Assembly: GCA_003243275.1 (NCBI GenBank)
Contig: QFQR01000006.1
Span: forward strand, 248,001-312,000
Source of the DNA: Leifsonia xyli
GTDB taxonomy: Bacteria; Actinomycetota; Actinomycetes; Actinomycetales; Microbacteriaceae
Length of the DNA stretch: 64,000 nucleotides
Direction: 5' to 3'
The notes beneath the pieces were generated by a model. The model worked only from the letters and a program-made list of their open reading frames with translations, did not search any database and was not told the origin of the DNA. The translations under genes and the position numbers were made by a program. Positions 54,950 to 64,000 of this stretch are shown here, one piece after another; positions within the stretch are counted from its first letter, which is position 1; every line of letters starts with the position of its first letter.

Positions 54950-56407
54950 CTACTGCAGCGACGAGGTCAAGCGCATGAGCGAGTCGAGGGCGCGGGATCG
55001 CGCGGGGCGGCGCACCCACTCGTCGAGGGTGAGTTCGCGCGACGTGGCGCGGTAGGCGTCCTCCACCTCGCGCAGCGCGTCGACGAAGGTGCGGCCCTGC
55101 ACGAGCAGGGAGACCTCCATGTTGAGGCTGAACGAGCGGATGTCCATGTTGGATGAGCCGATCACCGCGAGGTCGTCGTCGATCGAGAAGTGCTTGGAGT
55201 GCAGCACCGTCGGCGGTGGGTAGAGGTGGATGCGCACCCCGGCGCGCAGCAGCGCCTCGTAGTAGGAGCGCTGCGCGTGGTACACCATGAACTGGTCGCC
55301 GATCTCGGAGACGAACAGCTCGACGGCGACGCCGCGCGCGGCGGCGGTCAGGATCGCGAGCTGCGTCGACTCGTCTGGCACGAAATAGGGGCTCGTGATC
55401 GAGATGCGCTCGCGTGCGTTCTGCAGCAGGTAGACGAAGAGCTTCAGGTTGTTGTCGTTCTCGAAGCTCGGGCCGCTCGGCACGACCTGCGCGTCGAGCA
55501 GCTCCGCGGATGCCGTGGCAGGCACCGTGATGGGCGTCTCGTCGAGCGGCAGCAGCTCCTGGGTCTCGCTGTACCAGTCCGTCACGAAGACCGCGTCGAG
55601 CTCCCGCACGACGGGGCCTTCGACACGCACCATGAGCTCCTTCCAGTGCAGCCCGCGGCGCAGGTTCTTGGGTTTCAGGTAGCTCGAGTCGATGAGGTTG
55701 AGCGAGCCGGTCCAGCCGATCCGCCCGTCGACGGTCACCAGCTTGCGGTGGTTGCGCAGGTCGGCGCGCTGCCACTGGCCGCGGAGGGGGCGCAGCGGCA
55801 GCATCGCGCGCCACTCGGCTCCCGCATCCGCGAGGGCGGCGAGGGTCGCCCGCCGGTGCGGGTAGAGGAAACCGGAAAGGTGGTCGGAGAGCACGCGCAC
55901 CGTGACGCCGCGCGCCGAGGCACGACCGAGCGCCTCGATGAACGGGCGGGTGGTGTCGTCGAGCACGAGGATGAAGAACTCGACGTGCACGGTGGAGCTC
56001 GCCGCGTCGATGTCGACGATCATCCGGCGGAACGTCTCCGCGTAGTCGCCTTCGAGCGCGGCCCGGGTGCCGCCGACGACGGGCAGCGCACCGAGCGTGA
56101 GATTCAGCCGGGCGGCGGAGGCGAGCGACTCGGGCCACTCGTCACGGTGCCCGACCTCCCACTCGCCTGGGGTGCGTTCGAGCATCCGCCGGTTCACCTC
56201 GAGCTGCTGCTCCCGCCGCCGTCGCGGCAGGCGCCCCGCCCCGACGATCAGGAACCAGAGGATGCCGACGACGGGGATGAACGCGATCGCGAGGATCCAG
56301 GCGATCGCGGCCGATGGACTCCGGCGCGCCGAGATGTACAGCGCCGCGGTGAGCACGACGAGGGCGTGCGCGGCCGTCAGCAGCAGCGCGAGGCCTTCAG
56401 GGCTCAC
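54950..56407 (-). CDS. cls: Cardiolipin synthase (PLD family)
   Basis: This 485-residue protein has two N-terminal helices and two HKD motifs, NHRKLVTVDGRIGWTGSLN and LHSKHFSIDDDLAVIGSSN. It makes cardiolipin from phosphatidylglycerol in the membrane. It overlaps the stop of the AI-2E-type permease gene by 4 bp; that gene is transcribed first. Confidence 0.93.
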   Translation of the reverse strand: MSPEGLALLLTAAHALVVLTAALYISARRSPSAAIAWILAIAFIPVVGILWFLIVGAGRLPRRRREQQLEVNRRMLERTPGEWEVGHRDEWPESLASAARLNLTLGALPVVGGTRAALEGDYAETFRRMIVDIDAASSTVHVEFFILVLDDTTRPFIEALGRASARGVTVRVLSDHLSGFLYPHRRATLAALADAGAEWRAMLPLRPLRGQWQRADLRNHRKLVTVDGRIGWTGSLNLIDSSYLKPKNLRRGLHWKELMVRVEGPVVRELDAVFVTDWYSETQELLPLDETPITVPATASAELLDAQVVPSGPSFENDNNLKLFVYLLQNARERISITSPYFVPDESTQLAILTAAARGVAVELFVSEIGDQFMVYHAQRSYYEALLRAGVRIHLYPPPTVLHSKHFSIDDDLAVIGSSNMDIRSFSLNMEVSLLVQGRTFVDALREVEDAYRATSRELTLDEWVRRPARSRALDSLMRLTSSLQ

Positions 56408-57462
56408 TTGGCGTCCTGGATCGGCATCACGACCTTCTTGACGATCAGCACGAGCGATGCCGACACCGGGCAGGCGACGAGCGCGCCGAGCAGCCCGAGC
56501 AGGGTGCCGCCGACGAGTGCGCCGATCAGCACGAGTGATCCGGGGATCTGGATCGCCTTCCCGACGATCCGCGGCGTGAGCACGTAGGCCTCGACCTGCA
56601 TGTAGACCAGCAGCGCGATGAGGGTGATGAGTCCCGCGGTCGGCGAGGTGAAGAACGCCACGGTCGTGCAGATGATCGTCGAGATCACCGAGCCGACGAG
56701 CGGGATGAAGGTGATCGGCAGGGCGAGCGCGGCGAGCAGCCCCGCATAGCGCACACCGGCCGAGCTCAGCACGATGAAGGTGACCAGCGCGTTCATGATC
56801 GCGAGGATCACCATGCCGTTGAGGTACTTGCCGACCGAGGTGATGATCTGATCCGCGAGCTCGCGGAAGCCCCCGCGGCGGCTCGCGGGGACGAGCCGCA
56901 CGAGCGCCTCCTTCATCTGGTCGTGCCCGATCACGAAGTACAGGGTGAGTGCGACGACGAAGATCACCGAGAAGACGCCGTTGACGACGCCCATCCCGAC
57001 GCGGAGGGCGCCGCCGCCGACCGTGAGCCAGAATCCGGGATCGGCGAGCGTCTCCTGCAGGAGGGCGACGAATCCGGTGAGGGCGCCGCCGAAGCTCGCG
57101 TTGAGGGAGATGAACCAGTCCTGCTCCTCGATCCGGTCGAGCCCCGCGGGCAGGAACGCGATGAGGTTGCCGAGCTCGTCGACGACGACGGGCACCACGA
57201 GCCAGACGAGCACGCCGACCAGCAGCAGGAACCCGGCGAGCACGATGAGCAGCGCGACGACCTTCGACATGCCGGTGCGCTCGAGTCGCGAGATGATCGG
57301 TTTCAGCCCGAGCGAGATGAACAGCGCCAGGAAGATCAGGGTGAGGGCCTGCGCGAGGGATGCCACCGCGAAGCCGAGCGCGAGGGCGAGCAGTACGCCC
57401 GTGGCCGCGACGAATCCGAAGCGGAAGGGGCCCGCCTGCAGCAGGCGCGGGGTGGTGTCCAT
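56404..57462 (-). CDS. AI-2E family transporter
   Basis: This 352-residue membrane protein has the AI-2E layout: about seven helices, the paired LFISLGLKPIISRLERTGMS and PLVGSVISTIICTTVAFFTS segments, and YVLTPRIVGKAIQIPGSLVL. Family members export autoinducer-2 or act as ion antiporters; the substrate is not evident. Its 3' end couples to cls. It is divergent from dapA. Confidence 0.88.
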   Translation of the reverse strand: MDTTPRLLQAGPFRFGFVAATGVLLALALGFAVASLAQALTLIFLALFISLGLKPIISRLERTGMSKVVALLIVLAGFLLLVGVLVWLVVPVVVDELGNLIAFLPAGLDRIEEQDWFISLNASFGGALTGFVALLQETLADPGFWLTVGGGALRVGMGVVNGVFSVIFVVALTLYFVIGHDQMKEALVRLVPASRRGGFRELADQIITSVGKYLNGMVILAIMNALVTFIVLSSAGVRYAGLLAALALPITFIPLVGSVISTIICTTVAFFTSPTAGLITLIALLVYMQVEAYVLTPRIVGKAIQIPGSLVLIGALVGGTLLGLLGALVACPVSASLVLIVKKVVMPIQDAK

Positions 57463-57552
57463 GTGTGCCCCCTCCGGGCTCGATGTGCTGCTGCTCACCC
57501 TAGAGCCCGCGCTCGTGCGACGGGAGCGGGCGCACCCACTAGCCTGGAGACC

Positions 57553-58530
57553 GTGTCGACGCCAGAGAATCCCTTCGGACAGGTGCTCGTCGCGCTCGTG
57601 ACCCCGTTCACGGCCGACGGCGAGGTGGACTGGGCCGACGTCGAGAAGCACGTCGAGCACGTCGTGACGCACGGTGCCGACGGCATCGTGGTGACCGGCA
57701 CGACGGGCGAGACCTCGACCCTGACCGACCCGGAGAAGATCAGGCTCGTCGAGGTCGCCAAGGATGTCGCGGCCGGTCGCGCCAAGATCATCACGGGCGG
57801 CGGGTCCAACGAGACGGCGCACGCCATCGAGCTCTACAAGAAGAGCGAGAAGGCGGGGGCGGACGGCATCATGATCGTCACCCCGTACTACAACAAGCCC
57901 ACCCAGGCGGGCATCCTCACCCACTTCCGGATGGTCGCGGACGCCACCGAGCTGCCCGTCATCCTCTACGACATCCCGGGGCGCACCGGCGTGCCGATCA
58001 AGTACGAGACGATCCTGCGGGCCGCGAAGCACCCCAACATCCGCGCCGTCAAGGATGCCAAGGGCGACCTCAGCGAGGTGAGCCGGGTGATGAACCAGAC
58101 CGATCTCATGTACTTCGCGGGCGACGACGCGAACGCCCTGCCGACCCTCGCGATCGGTGGCACCGGCCTCATCGGCGTCACCGCCAACATCGCGCCCGCG
58201 CCCTACCGCACCATGGTCGACGCGGTGAACGCGAACGACCTGCGCACGGCGACCGAGGCGCACCGCGCGCTCGAGCCGCTCGTGCGGGCCACCATGACCC
58301 ACGTGCCAGGCACCGTCGCGACCAAGTACATCCTGCACGGCCTGGGCCGCATCTCGAGCCCCCGGGTGCGTCTGCCGCTCGTCGGCCCCGAGGAGTCGGA
58401 GGCCGCCCTCATCGAAGACGAGATCGCCCTCGTGAAGCACATCGACGGCGTCGACTTCAGCAACTTCCGCCCCGACCGGAACGCGGCCGCAGGCGGCGCG
58501 CTCCCCAAGGTCGCCGGCACCACCCGCTAG
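57553..58530 (+). CDS. dapA: 4-hydroxy-tetrahydrodipicolinate synthase
   Basis: This 325-residue DapA has the TTGE motif at 50-53, catalytic Tyr139 in VILYDIPGRTG and Schiff-base Lys167 in AVKDAKGD. It condenses pyruvate with aspartate semialdehyde. The start is GTG 57553, 7 nt after TAGCCT (57540-57545). RNase J follows after 16 bp, a conserved dapA-rnj pair. Confidence 0.96.
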   Translation: MSTPENPFGQVLVALVTPFTADGEVDWADVEKHVEHVVTHGADGIVVTGTTGETSTLTDPEKIRLVEVAKDVAAGRAKIITGGGSNETAHAIELYKKSEKAGADGIMIVTPYYNKPTQAGILTHFRMVADATELPVILYDIPGRTGVPIKYETILRAAKHPNIRAVKDAKGDLSEVSRVMNQTDLMYFAGDDANALPTLAIGGTGLIGVTANIAPAPYRTMVDAVNANDLRTATEAHRALEPLVRATMTHVPGTVATKYILHGLGRISSPRVRLPLVGPEESEAALIEDEIALVKHIDGVDFSNFRPDRNAAAGGALPKVAGTTR

Positions 58531-58546
58531 ACCCCAGGGAGGCCCC

Positions 58547-60223
58547 ATGGCCATCGACGTCGTCGCCCCGCCGGAGCTGGAATCCGGCACTCTCCGCATC
58601 GTCCCGCTCGGCGGGGTGGGCGAGATCGGGCGCAACATGACCGTCTACGAGATCGACGGCAAGCTGCTCATCATCGACGCGGGCGTGCTGTTCCCCGAAG
58701 AGAACCACCCGGGCGTCGACCTGATCCTGCCGGACTTCGACCCCATCCGGGATCGCCTCGACGACGTGCTGGCCGTCGTGCTCACCCACGGCCACGAGGA
58801 CCACATCGGCGCGGTGCCCTACCTGTTGAAGCTGCGCGGCGACATCCCGCTCTACGGCTCGCGGCTCACGCTCGCCCTCGTCGAGGCGAAGCTCAAGGAG
58901 CACCGCATCGCCCCCGTCTCGCAGGTCGTGGTCGAGGGCGGACGCACGAGCCTCGGTCCCTTCGAACTCGAGTACGTCGCCGTCAACCACTCGATCCCGG
59001 ATGCGCTCGCCGTCGTCGTGCGCACGGCCGCCGGCCTCGTGCTGCACACGGGCGACTTCAAGATGGACCAGTTGCCGCTCGACGAGCGCATCACCGACCT
59101 GCGCGCCTTCGCCCGGCTCGGCGAGGAGGGGGTCGACCTCTTCCTGCCCGATTCGACGAACGCCGACGTGCCGGGGTTCACGCCGCTCGAGCGCGACATC
59201 GGCCCCGTGATCGAGAGCGTCATCGCGAAGGCGCGCAGGCGCGTCATCGTGGCGAGCTTCTCGAGCCACGTGCACCGCGTCGAACAGGTGCTGCACGCCG
59301 CGGCGGCCAACGGGCGTGTCGTCGCCCTGGTCGGGCGGTCGATGATGCGCAACATGGGGATCGCCGCCGAGCTCGGCTACCTCAAGGTGCCCGAGGGCGT
59401 GCTGGTCGACCTCAAGACGGCGCTCGAACTCCCCGACGACCGTGTGGTCTTCATGAGCACGGGCTCGCAGGGGGAGCCGATGGCGGTGCTCGCGCGGATG
59501 GCGAACAACGACCACCGCATCGAGGTCGGCCGCGGCGACACCGTGATCCTCGCCTCCAGCCTCATCCCGGGCAACGAGAACGCGGTCTACCGCGTGATCA
59601 ACGGGCTCACCAAGCTCGGGGCGAAGGTCGTGCACAAGGGCAACGCGAAGGTGCACGTCTCGGGCCACGCGGCCGCGGGTGAACTGCTCTACTGCTACAA
59701 CATCCTGCAGCCGCGCAACGTCTTCCCGGTGCACGGCGAGTACCGTCAGCTCACCGCCTCGGCGGAGTTGGCGATCGAGACCGGTGTGCCGCGCGACAAC
59801 ACGATCATCGGCGAGAACGGTGTCGTCATCGACCTGCGGGGCGGCCTCGCCCGGGTCGTCGGCCAGCGGGATGTCGGCTACGTCTACGTCGACGGCTCGA
59901 CCGTCGGGGAGATCACCGACGCCGACCTGAAAGACCGCCGCATCCTCGCGGAGGAGGGCTTCATCTCGATCTTCGTGGCGATCGACCGCCAGACCGGCAA
60001 GGTCATCGTGGGCCCCGAGATCCAGGCTCGTGGTTTCGCCGAGGACCAGTCGGTCTTCGACGACGTGCGTCCGCAGATCGTCGCGGCCCTCGCCGAGGCG
60101 GCGCGCAACGGGGTCAACGACCAGCACGGCTACAGCCAGGCGGTGCGCCGCACGGTCGGACGCTGGGTCAACACCCAGCACCGCCGTCGCCCGATGATCA
60201 TCCCCGTCGTGATCGAAGCCTGA
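58547..60223 (+). CDS. rnj: Ribonuclease J
   Basis: This 558-residue metallo-beta-lactamase/beta-CASP ribonuclease has HGHEDHIG at 81-88, HTGDFKMDQ, the beta-CASP motifs (SFSSHVHRVEQ, STGSQGEPMA) and HVSGHAA. It processes and degrades mRNA and rRNA as an endo- and 5'-exonuclease. It sits in an operon with dapA. In related genomes ftsK normally follows; here an ABC export operon is inserted. Confidence 0.96.
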   Translation: MAIDVVAPPELESGTLRIVPLGGVGEIGRNMTVYEIDGKLLIIDAGVLFPEENHPGVDLILPDFDPIRDRLDDVLAVVLTHGHEDHIGAVPYLLKLRGDIPLYGSRLTLALVEAKLKEHRIAPVSQVVVEGGRTSLGPFELEYVAVNHSIPDALAVVVRTAAGLVLHTGDFKMDQLPLDERITDLRAFARLGEEGVDLFLPDSTNADVPGFTPLERDIGPVIESVIAKARRRVIVASFSSHVHRVEQVLHAAAANGRVVALVGRSMMRNMGIAAELGYLKVPEGVLVDLKTALELPDDRVVFMSTGSQGEPMAVLARMANNDHRIEVGRGDTVILASSLIPGNENAVYRVINGLTKLGAKVVHKGNAKVHVSGHAAAGELLYCYNILQPRNVFPVHGEYRQLTASAELAIETGVPRDNTIIGENGVVIDLRGGLARVVGQRDVGYVYVDGSTVGEITDADLKDRRILAEEGFISIFVAIDRQTGKVIVGPEIQARGFAEDQSVFDDVRPQIVAALAEAARNGVNDQHGYSQAVRRTVGRWVNTQHRRRPMIIPVVIEA

Positions 60224-60430
60224 CGCACCCCCGGAGCCGTCAGGGGCATCCCTGAGCCGTCCCCGAATCCACCCCGAGGATGACGGCCGGAGTGCGGTCG
60301 GTGTCCTAGCGTCGTCATGGGCGACGCCTGAGCGCTTCCGAACGTTGGGATGCGAACCGTGGGCGGCGCTGCTTGGCTGGGTCCGGGCGTGTCGTGAGGC
60401 GCGCCATCCGTACGTCGACAGGAGGGACGC
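60224..60430 (+). other. Intergenic region before the MacA/MacB-type operon
   Basis: This 207-bp gap has a short TCAGGG-GCAT-CCCTGA hairpin (60240-60255) after rnj, a TAGCGT -10-like element near 60307-60312, and a strong AGGAGGG ribosome binding site just before GTG 60431. The TAGCGT context (CCTAGCGTSGTSA) resembles the promoter of the other ABC exporter at 17127. Confidence 0.5.
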
Positions 60431-61396
60431 GTGAGCGTCGCGCGCCGATGGGTCTTCCCCATCATCTGGATGGTCATCTTCGCCCTGATCGGGGCCGCAC
60501 TCGTGAAGCTGGCGTTCTTCGCCGATTCGAGCACAGAGGCGAGCCCCGAGGTGCCGACGGGGATGGTCACCGACCCGACGACGGTCGTGTCGACCGGAAC
60601 CGTGCGCAACGACGTGACGATCGACGGCACGGTGGCTGCGGATGCCGCGGTGCCGGCGCGTTCGGCGATCTCCGGTGAGGTGCGCAAGGTCTCCGTCGCG
60701 GCGGGGCAGTCGGTCGAGGCGGGTGCCGAGCTCGCGCAGATCCGCGGGACGAACGAGGACGGGACCAACAAGTGGTCGGTCGTGAAGGCGCCGATCTCCG
60801 GCACGATCACGACCTTCACGCTGCTGGTCGGCCAGCAGCTGGGCCTCGGCGACACCGTCGCGCAGATCGCCCCCGCCACCTTCAGCGTGACCGCGAGCCT
60901 CGCCCCCGAGCAGCAGTACCGCCTCACCACCCAGCCGACCGAGGCGCAGGTGACGATCACGGGCGGGCCTGCGCCGTTCACCTGCACGGGCCTCACCATC
61001 ACGGCGGCGGCGGCCCCTGCTGCGGGCGATCCGAGCAACCCGGGCAGCGGCTCCTCCTCGGTGGCGACGGTGCGCTGCGCCGTTCCCGCGGATGTGCGGG
61101 TGTTCGCGGGGCTCGCCGCCAAGGTCACGATCGCGGGCGGGGTCGCCGAGAACGTTCTCGTCATCCCGACCACCGCCGTCGAGGGCGGCAGCGGCACGGG
61201 TGTCGTCTACGTGCCGGCCGAGGGCGGCGGCGATCCGGAGAAGCGCGACGTGACCCTCGGGATCTCAGACGGGACGCAGGTCGAGGTGACCGGCGGTCTC
61301 GCGGAGGGTGACACCATCCTGCAGTTCGTGCCCGGTGCACCGGCGGATCCCAACCAGGGCATGGGCGGCGGCGTCATGATGGGCATGGGGGGCTGA
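60431..61396 (+). CDS. HlyD/MacA-like periplasmic adaptor
   Basis: This 321-residue protein has one N-terminal helix (residues 8-30), a biotinyl-lipoyl-like part (ISGEVRKVSVAAGQSVEAGA, WSVVKAPISGTITTFTLLVG) and a beta-barrel end. It ends GGGVMMGMGG, a Gly/Met-rich tail. With the following ATPase and permease it makes an ABC export complex in which the adaptor sits outside the membrane. The start is GTG 60431. Confidence 0.88.
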   Translation: MSVARRWVFPIIWMVIFALIGAALVKLAFFADSSTEASPEVPTGMVTDPTTVVSTGTVRNDVTIDGTVAADAAVPARSAISGEVRKVSVAAGQSVEAGAELAQIRGTNEDGTNKWSVVKAPISGTITTFTLLVGQQLGLGDTVAQIAPATFSVTASLAPEQQYRLTTQPTEAQVTITGGPAPFTCTGLTITAAAAPAAGDPSNPGSGSSSVATVRCAVPADVRVFAGLAAKVTIAGGVAENVLVIPTTAVEGGSGTGVVYVPAEGGGDPEKRDVTLGISDGTQVEVTGGLAEGDTILQFVPGAPADPNQGMGGGVMMGMGG

Positions 61397-61398
61397 GG

Positions 61399-62124
61399 GT
61401 GAGCTTCCTCCGGCTCGAGCAGGTGACCCGCTCGGTCGAGCTTCCCGACGGGTCGCGCCTCGACATCCTGCGCGGCATCGACCTCGAGGTGGCTGTCGGC
61501 GATCACGTGAGCATCGTCGGGCGTTCCGGCAGCGGCAAGTCGACGCTGCTCAACATCCTCGGCCTCATCGACTCGCCCACGAGCGGCAGCCTCGAGTTCG
61601 ACGGCGTGCCCCTCGAGAAGCTCCGGATGGGCGCGCGCGACCGTCGGCGGGGGCGCGACGTCGGCTTCATCTTCCAGCAGTTCAACCTGCTGCCGCGCCG
61701 CACGGCGCTCGAGAACGTCATGACGCCGCTGCTCTACGCGAGCGGCAAGCAGTTCTGGCGGCGGGAGCGGCTCGCGAGCGAGATGCTCGACCGGGTGGGT
61801 CTCGGTGCACGCCTCCGCTCGACACCCGACCAGCTCTCGGGCGGTGAGCAGCAGCGCGTCGCGATCGCGCGGGCGCTCGTGCGCGGTCCGCGGCTGATCC
61901 TCGCCGACGAGCCCACCGGTGCCCTGGATGTGGAGACCGGAGCGCAGGTGATGGCACTGCTCGACGAGGTCGCCGAGGCCACCGGTGCCGCGCTCATCAC
62001 GATCACCCACGACCCCAACATCGCCTCGCTTGCGCGCCGCCACTACCGGCTCGACAAGGGCATCCTCTCGGCGGCGGACGACGCGAGCGCGGGGCTTGCC
62101 GAGTTCGTCGAGGTGGCCAGGTGA
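61399..62124 (+). CDS. MacB-type ABC transporter ATPase
   Basis: This 241-residue ATPase has Walker [10 protein letters not shown], the signature [15 protein letters not shown] and Walker [16 protein letters not shown]. It has the MacB/LolD-like [21 protein letters not shown] 61399 follows the adaptor stop by 2 nt. It overlaps the permease by 4 bp. Confidence 0.93.
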   Translation: MSFLRLEQVTRSVELPDGSRLDILRGIDLEVAVGDHVSIVGRSGSGKSTLLNILGLIDSPTSGSLEFDGVPLEKLRMGARDRRRGRDVGFIFQQFNLLPRRTALENVMTPLLYASGKQFWRRERLASEMLDRVGLGARLRSTPDQLSGGEQQRVAIARALVRGPRLILADEPTGALDVETGAQVMALLDEVAEATGAALITITHDPNIASLARRHYRLDKGILSAADDASAGLAEFVEVAR

Positions 62125-63353
62125 GCGCCGGGACGGCCTTCGTCGGATCGATCGTCGAGGCCTGGTCGGAACTGCGCGTGCACCGCACCCGCGTGCTGCT
62201 GAGCCTCATCGGGGTCGGCGTCGCGGTGGCAGCGCTCACCGTGGTGGTCGCCGGCGGTGCGATCGCCACCCAGGTCACGACCGAGCAGTCGGAGCGCTGG
62301 GGCGGGCGCCCCGCCACCTACCAGGTGCAGGCCTACAACACGACGACAGGCCAGCAGGCGCAGGGCGGCGACTTCGAGACGGCACTGGCCGAGGCTGCCA
62401 CGCGCTACGACATCCGCTACTACTCGCGGATGACGCAGGACTCGATCCAGGTGCAGCTCCCCGACGGCGTCTACAGCGTGTCGATCACGGCCGTCGACCA
62501 GCCGGATGCGGCCATCCATCGTCGCCAGCTGATGGAGGGCGAGTGGTTCACGGATCGAGACGCCACCCGGCTCGCGCCCGCGGTGATCATCTCGAGCGAC
62601 CTCTGGGCGCGCCTCGGCTCGCCGCCGCTGGCCACGCACCCGACGCTCGACGTGGTGACCGCGGAACGCAACGTCACCGCGGTCGTCACCGGGATCGTCG
62701 AGTCCTCGCCCGACATGCAGGGGCAGGACCTCAGCGCCTACATGCTGCACGATGCGTTCACCGACGCCCGCTTGTCGCAGACTCCGCCCGAACAACGCTA
62801 TTCACAGTACGAGTTCTGGGTTCCCACGGAGGCCGGGGATGCGCTCTCGGAGCGCATCACCTCCGACGTGCGCTCGGCGCTCGGCAAGGGCTGGGATGTC
62901 AACGTCTACCGCAGCGACTACCTGGCCAACTCGACCGAGGACCCGCTGATCGTGCTCAAGCTCGCGGTCGGCGGCGTCGCGGTGCTCGTGCTGCTGCTCG
63001 GCGCGCTCGGGCTCGTCAACATCGCGCTCGTGACGGTGCGGCATCGCATCCGGGAGATCGGCATCCGGCGCAGCTTCGGGGCCACGGCTGGCCGGGTGTT
63101 CTTCTCGGTCATGATGGAGTCGGTCGTGGCGACCTTCGTGGCGGGCGCGGTCGGCGTGCTGATCGCGGTGGCGCTCATCAAGAACCCGTGGGTGACCGCC
63201 TGGCTCGACGGCTACCTGCAGGATGTGCCGGCCTTCCCCGTGGAGGCTGCCGTCGTGGGGCTCGTGGCGGCGACCGCCGTCGGCGCGCTCGCGGGGCTGC
63301 TGCCGGCGCTCGTCGCGGTGCGCGTCAAGGTGATCGACGCGCTGCGGCTCTAG
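62121..63353 (+). CDS. MacB-like FtsX-type ABC permease
   Basis: This 410-residue protein has four helices, one near the N-terminus and three at the C-terminus. A large extracytoplasmic domain lies between (residues 45-270), with the MacB-like IREIGIRRSFGATAGRVFFS junction. The three genes form a MacA-MacB type exporter, likely for peptides, lipids or antibiotics. A family A hairpin follows 37 bp downstream. Confidence 0.9.
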   Translation: MSAGTAFVGSIVEAWSELRVHRTRVLLSLIGVGVAVAALTVVVAGGAIATQVTTEQSERWGGRPATYQVQAYNTTTGQQAQGGDFETALAEAATRYDIRYYSRMTQDSIQVQLPDGVYSVSITAVDQPDAAIHRRQLMEGEWFTDRDATRLAPAVIISSDLWARLGSPPLATHPTLDVVTAERNVTAVVTGIVESSPDMQGQDLSAYMLHDAFTDARLSQTPPEQRYSQYEFWVPTEAGDALSERITSDVRSALGKGWDVNVYRSDYLANSTEDPLIVLKLAVGGVAVLVLLLGALGLVNIALVTVRHRIREIGIRRSFGATAGRVFFSVMMESVVATFVAGAVGVLIAVALIKNPWVTAWLDGYLQDVPAFPVEAAVVGLVAATAVGALAGLLPALVAVRVKVIDALRL

Positions 63354-63389
63354 CTGCCCGCCTCAGCTCGCCTCGCCTCGCCTCAAGCC

Positions 63390-63451
63390 ATGTTGCGGTT
63401 TCGGCGCAATGTGCCGCGCACGCGGCCCACATTGCGCCGAAACCGCAACAT
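63390..63451. repeat. Family A long intergenic hairpin, copy A2
   Basis: Arms at 63390-63413 and 63428-63451 are perfect 24-nt reverse complements (ATGTTGCGGTTTCGGCGCAA is the first 20), with an inner CCGCG/CGCGG stem. The first 17 arm bases equal those of A1 at 4582-4598. The next two differ (TT in A1, CA in A2) and the change is compensated in both right arms. It lies between the permease and ftsK. Confidence 0.92.
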
Positions 63452-63510
63452 AGCGGATGCGGTGGGTGTCGCTCCCGGGCCGTGTCGCTCGCCGCGGATA
63501 CCGTGAACCC

Positions 63511-64000
63511 ATGGCCACGAGCACCCGGTCGACCTCGTCGCGCGCCCGCACGAGCAGCGCCTCGCGCGCCTCGTCGTCGCGTTCGGCCTCGCGCGGTCCG
63601 CAGGGCACCAAGAAGCTGCCGGTCGCACAGCAGAAGCCGGGCCTGCTGACCGCCGCCTGGATGGGCCTCGCCCACGTCGTCGGCGGTGCCGCGCGACTCT
63701 TCGGCAAGGAGGGCCTCGCGAAGGACGAGCGCCGCGACGGGGTGCCCTTCCTGTTCTTCCTGCTCGCGATCGCCACGGCGGTCGTCGAGTGGTTCGCGCC
63801 GTCGAGCGACGTCGCCCGCGCCCTCGACAACTTCGGATTCGGCGGACTGCTCGGTCGGGTCGCCTTCGCGCTGCCGGTCATCCTGCTCGTGCTCGCGGTC
63901 TGGCTGTTCCGGCATCCGTCGAGCGTGCACGACAACGGCCGGATCGGCGTCGGGCTCGTGCTGATGCTCACGAGCCTCGCGGCGCTCTGCCAGGTCTTCG
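63511..64000 (+). CDS. ftsK: DNA translocase FtsK, N-terminal part (runs off the window)
   Basis: From ATG 63511 the frame is open to the window end (163 codons). It shows a Ser/Arg-rich start, then GLLTAAWMGLAHVVGGAARL, RRDGVPFLFFLLAIATAVVE and further membrane helices, matching the FtsK/SpoIIIE N-terminal membrane domain. The motor and gamma domains would lie beyond the edge. The rnj-ftsK neighbourhood supports the call. FtsK pumps chromosome ends at division. Confidence 0.85.
   Translation, partial: MATSTRSTSSRARTSSASRASSSRSASRGPQGTKKLPVAQQKPGLLTAAWMGLAHVVGGAARLFGKEGLAKDERRDGVPFLFFLLAIATAVVEWFAPSSDVARALDNFGFGGLLGRVAFALPVILLVLAVWLFRHPSSVHDNGRIGVGLVLMLTSLAALCQVF

Overview
The window is chromosomal DNA from a high-GC actinobacterium, most likely Microbacteriaceae. 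Evidence for this is the very high G+C, the frequent GTG/TTG starts, the many genes whose start codon lies only 6-7 nt after a TAnnnT or nAGAAT hexamer (leaderless mRNAs), ThyX instead of ThyA, the CE1758/CE1759-type flavin enzyme pair, a DUF5302 protein, and the neighbourhoods lepA-hemW-hrcA-dnaJ-rsmE-phoH-ybeY-era-leuA-recO-uppS, rpsO, pnp-M16 protease-dapB-thyX-dapA-rnj-ftsK. No rRNA, tRNA, phage, IS element or CRISPR array was found. Every function given is a prediction from sequence.

Layout. 1-4.6 kb: lepA, a DUF433/DUF5615 toxin-antitoxin-like pair, and two tandem DUF1990 genes closed by a 30-bp perfect hairpin. 4.7-15 kb: hemW, two DUF4870 membrane proteins, the heat-shock pair hrcA-dnaJ behind a degenerate CIRCE, rsmE, a VanZ-like protein, then HIT-phoH-ybeY-CNNM-era as a tightly overlapping operon. 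15-19.3 kb: a LuxR-type two-component system and an ABC exporter. 19.3-22.3 kb: a lipoprotein and leuA behind a Leu-rich leader peptide; leuA carries a frameshifting deletion. 22.5-25.9 kb: an ECF41-type sigma factor with an NmrA-like oxidoreductase and a UPF0126 channel, divergent from a padR/membrane-protein pair. 25.9-29.5 kb: recO-uppS, a membrane protein and a PrsW protease. 29.5-34.4 kb: a membrane protein, a MarP-type protease, DUF167, rpsO, small unknowns and trxA. 34.5-36.3 kb: a flavin monooxygenase (also disrupted) with its FMN reductase. 36.4-42.3 kb: a large lipoprotein, DedA fused to DUF5302, a glycosyltransferase-SGNH hydrolase fusion and a lipase-like lipoprotein. 42.3-64 kb: pnp, an aldo-keto reductase with a TetR regulator, M16 protease, phosphatase, an MFS pump with a divergent TetR, dapB, OsmC, a DUF4395/thioredoxin pair, thyX, cardiolipin synthase, an AI-2E-type permease, dapA, RNase J, a MacA/MacB-type ABC export operon, and the start of ftsK.

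The feature least explained by ordinary annotation is a set of long, near-perfect intergenic hairpins. Three sequence families (A, B, C) are each present twice within 64 kb, and there are two singletons. All lie just downstream of genes and none has a T-tract. In families A and B the arm differences between copies are compensated in the opposite arm, so base-pairing has been kept while sequence changed. Two G-run arrays lie beside two of these hairpin regions. Other notable points are the two independent frameshifting deletions (leuA and the flavin monooxygenase), a perfectly symmetric divergent promoter in front of dapB, and a strong bias toward the hexamer GGATGC/GCATCC throughout the coding DNA.
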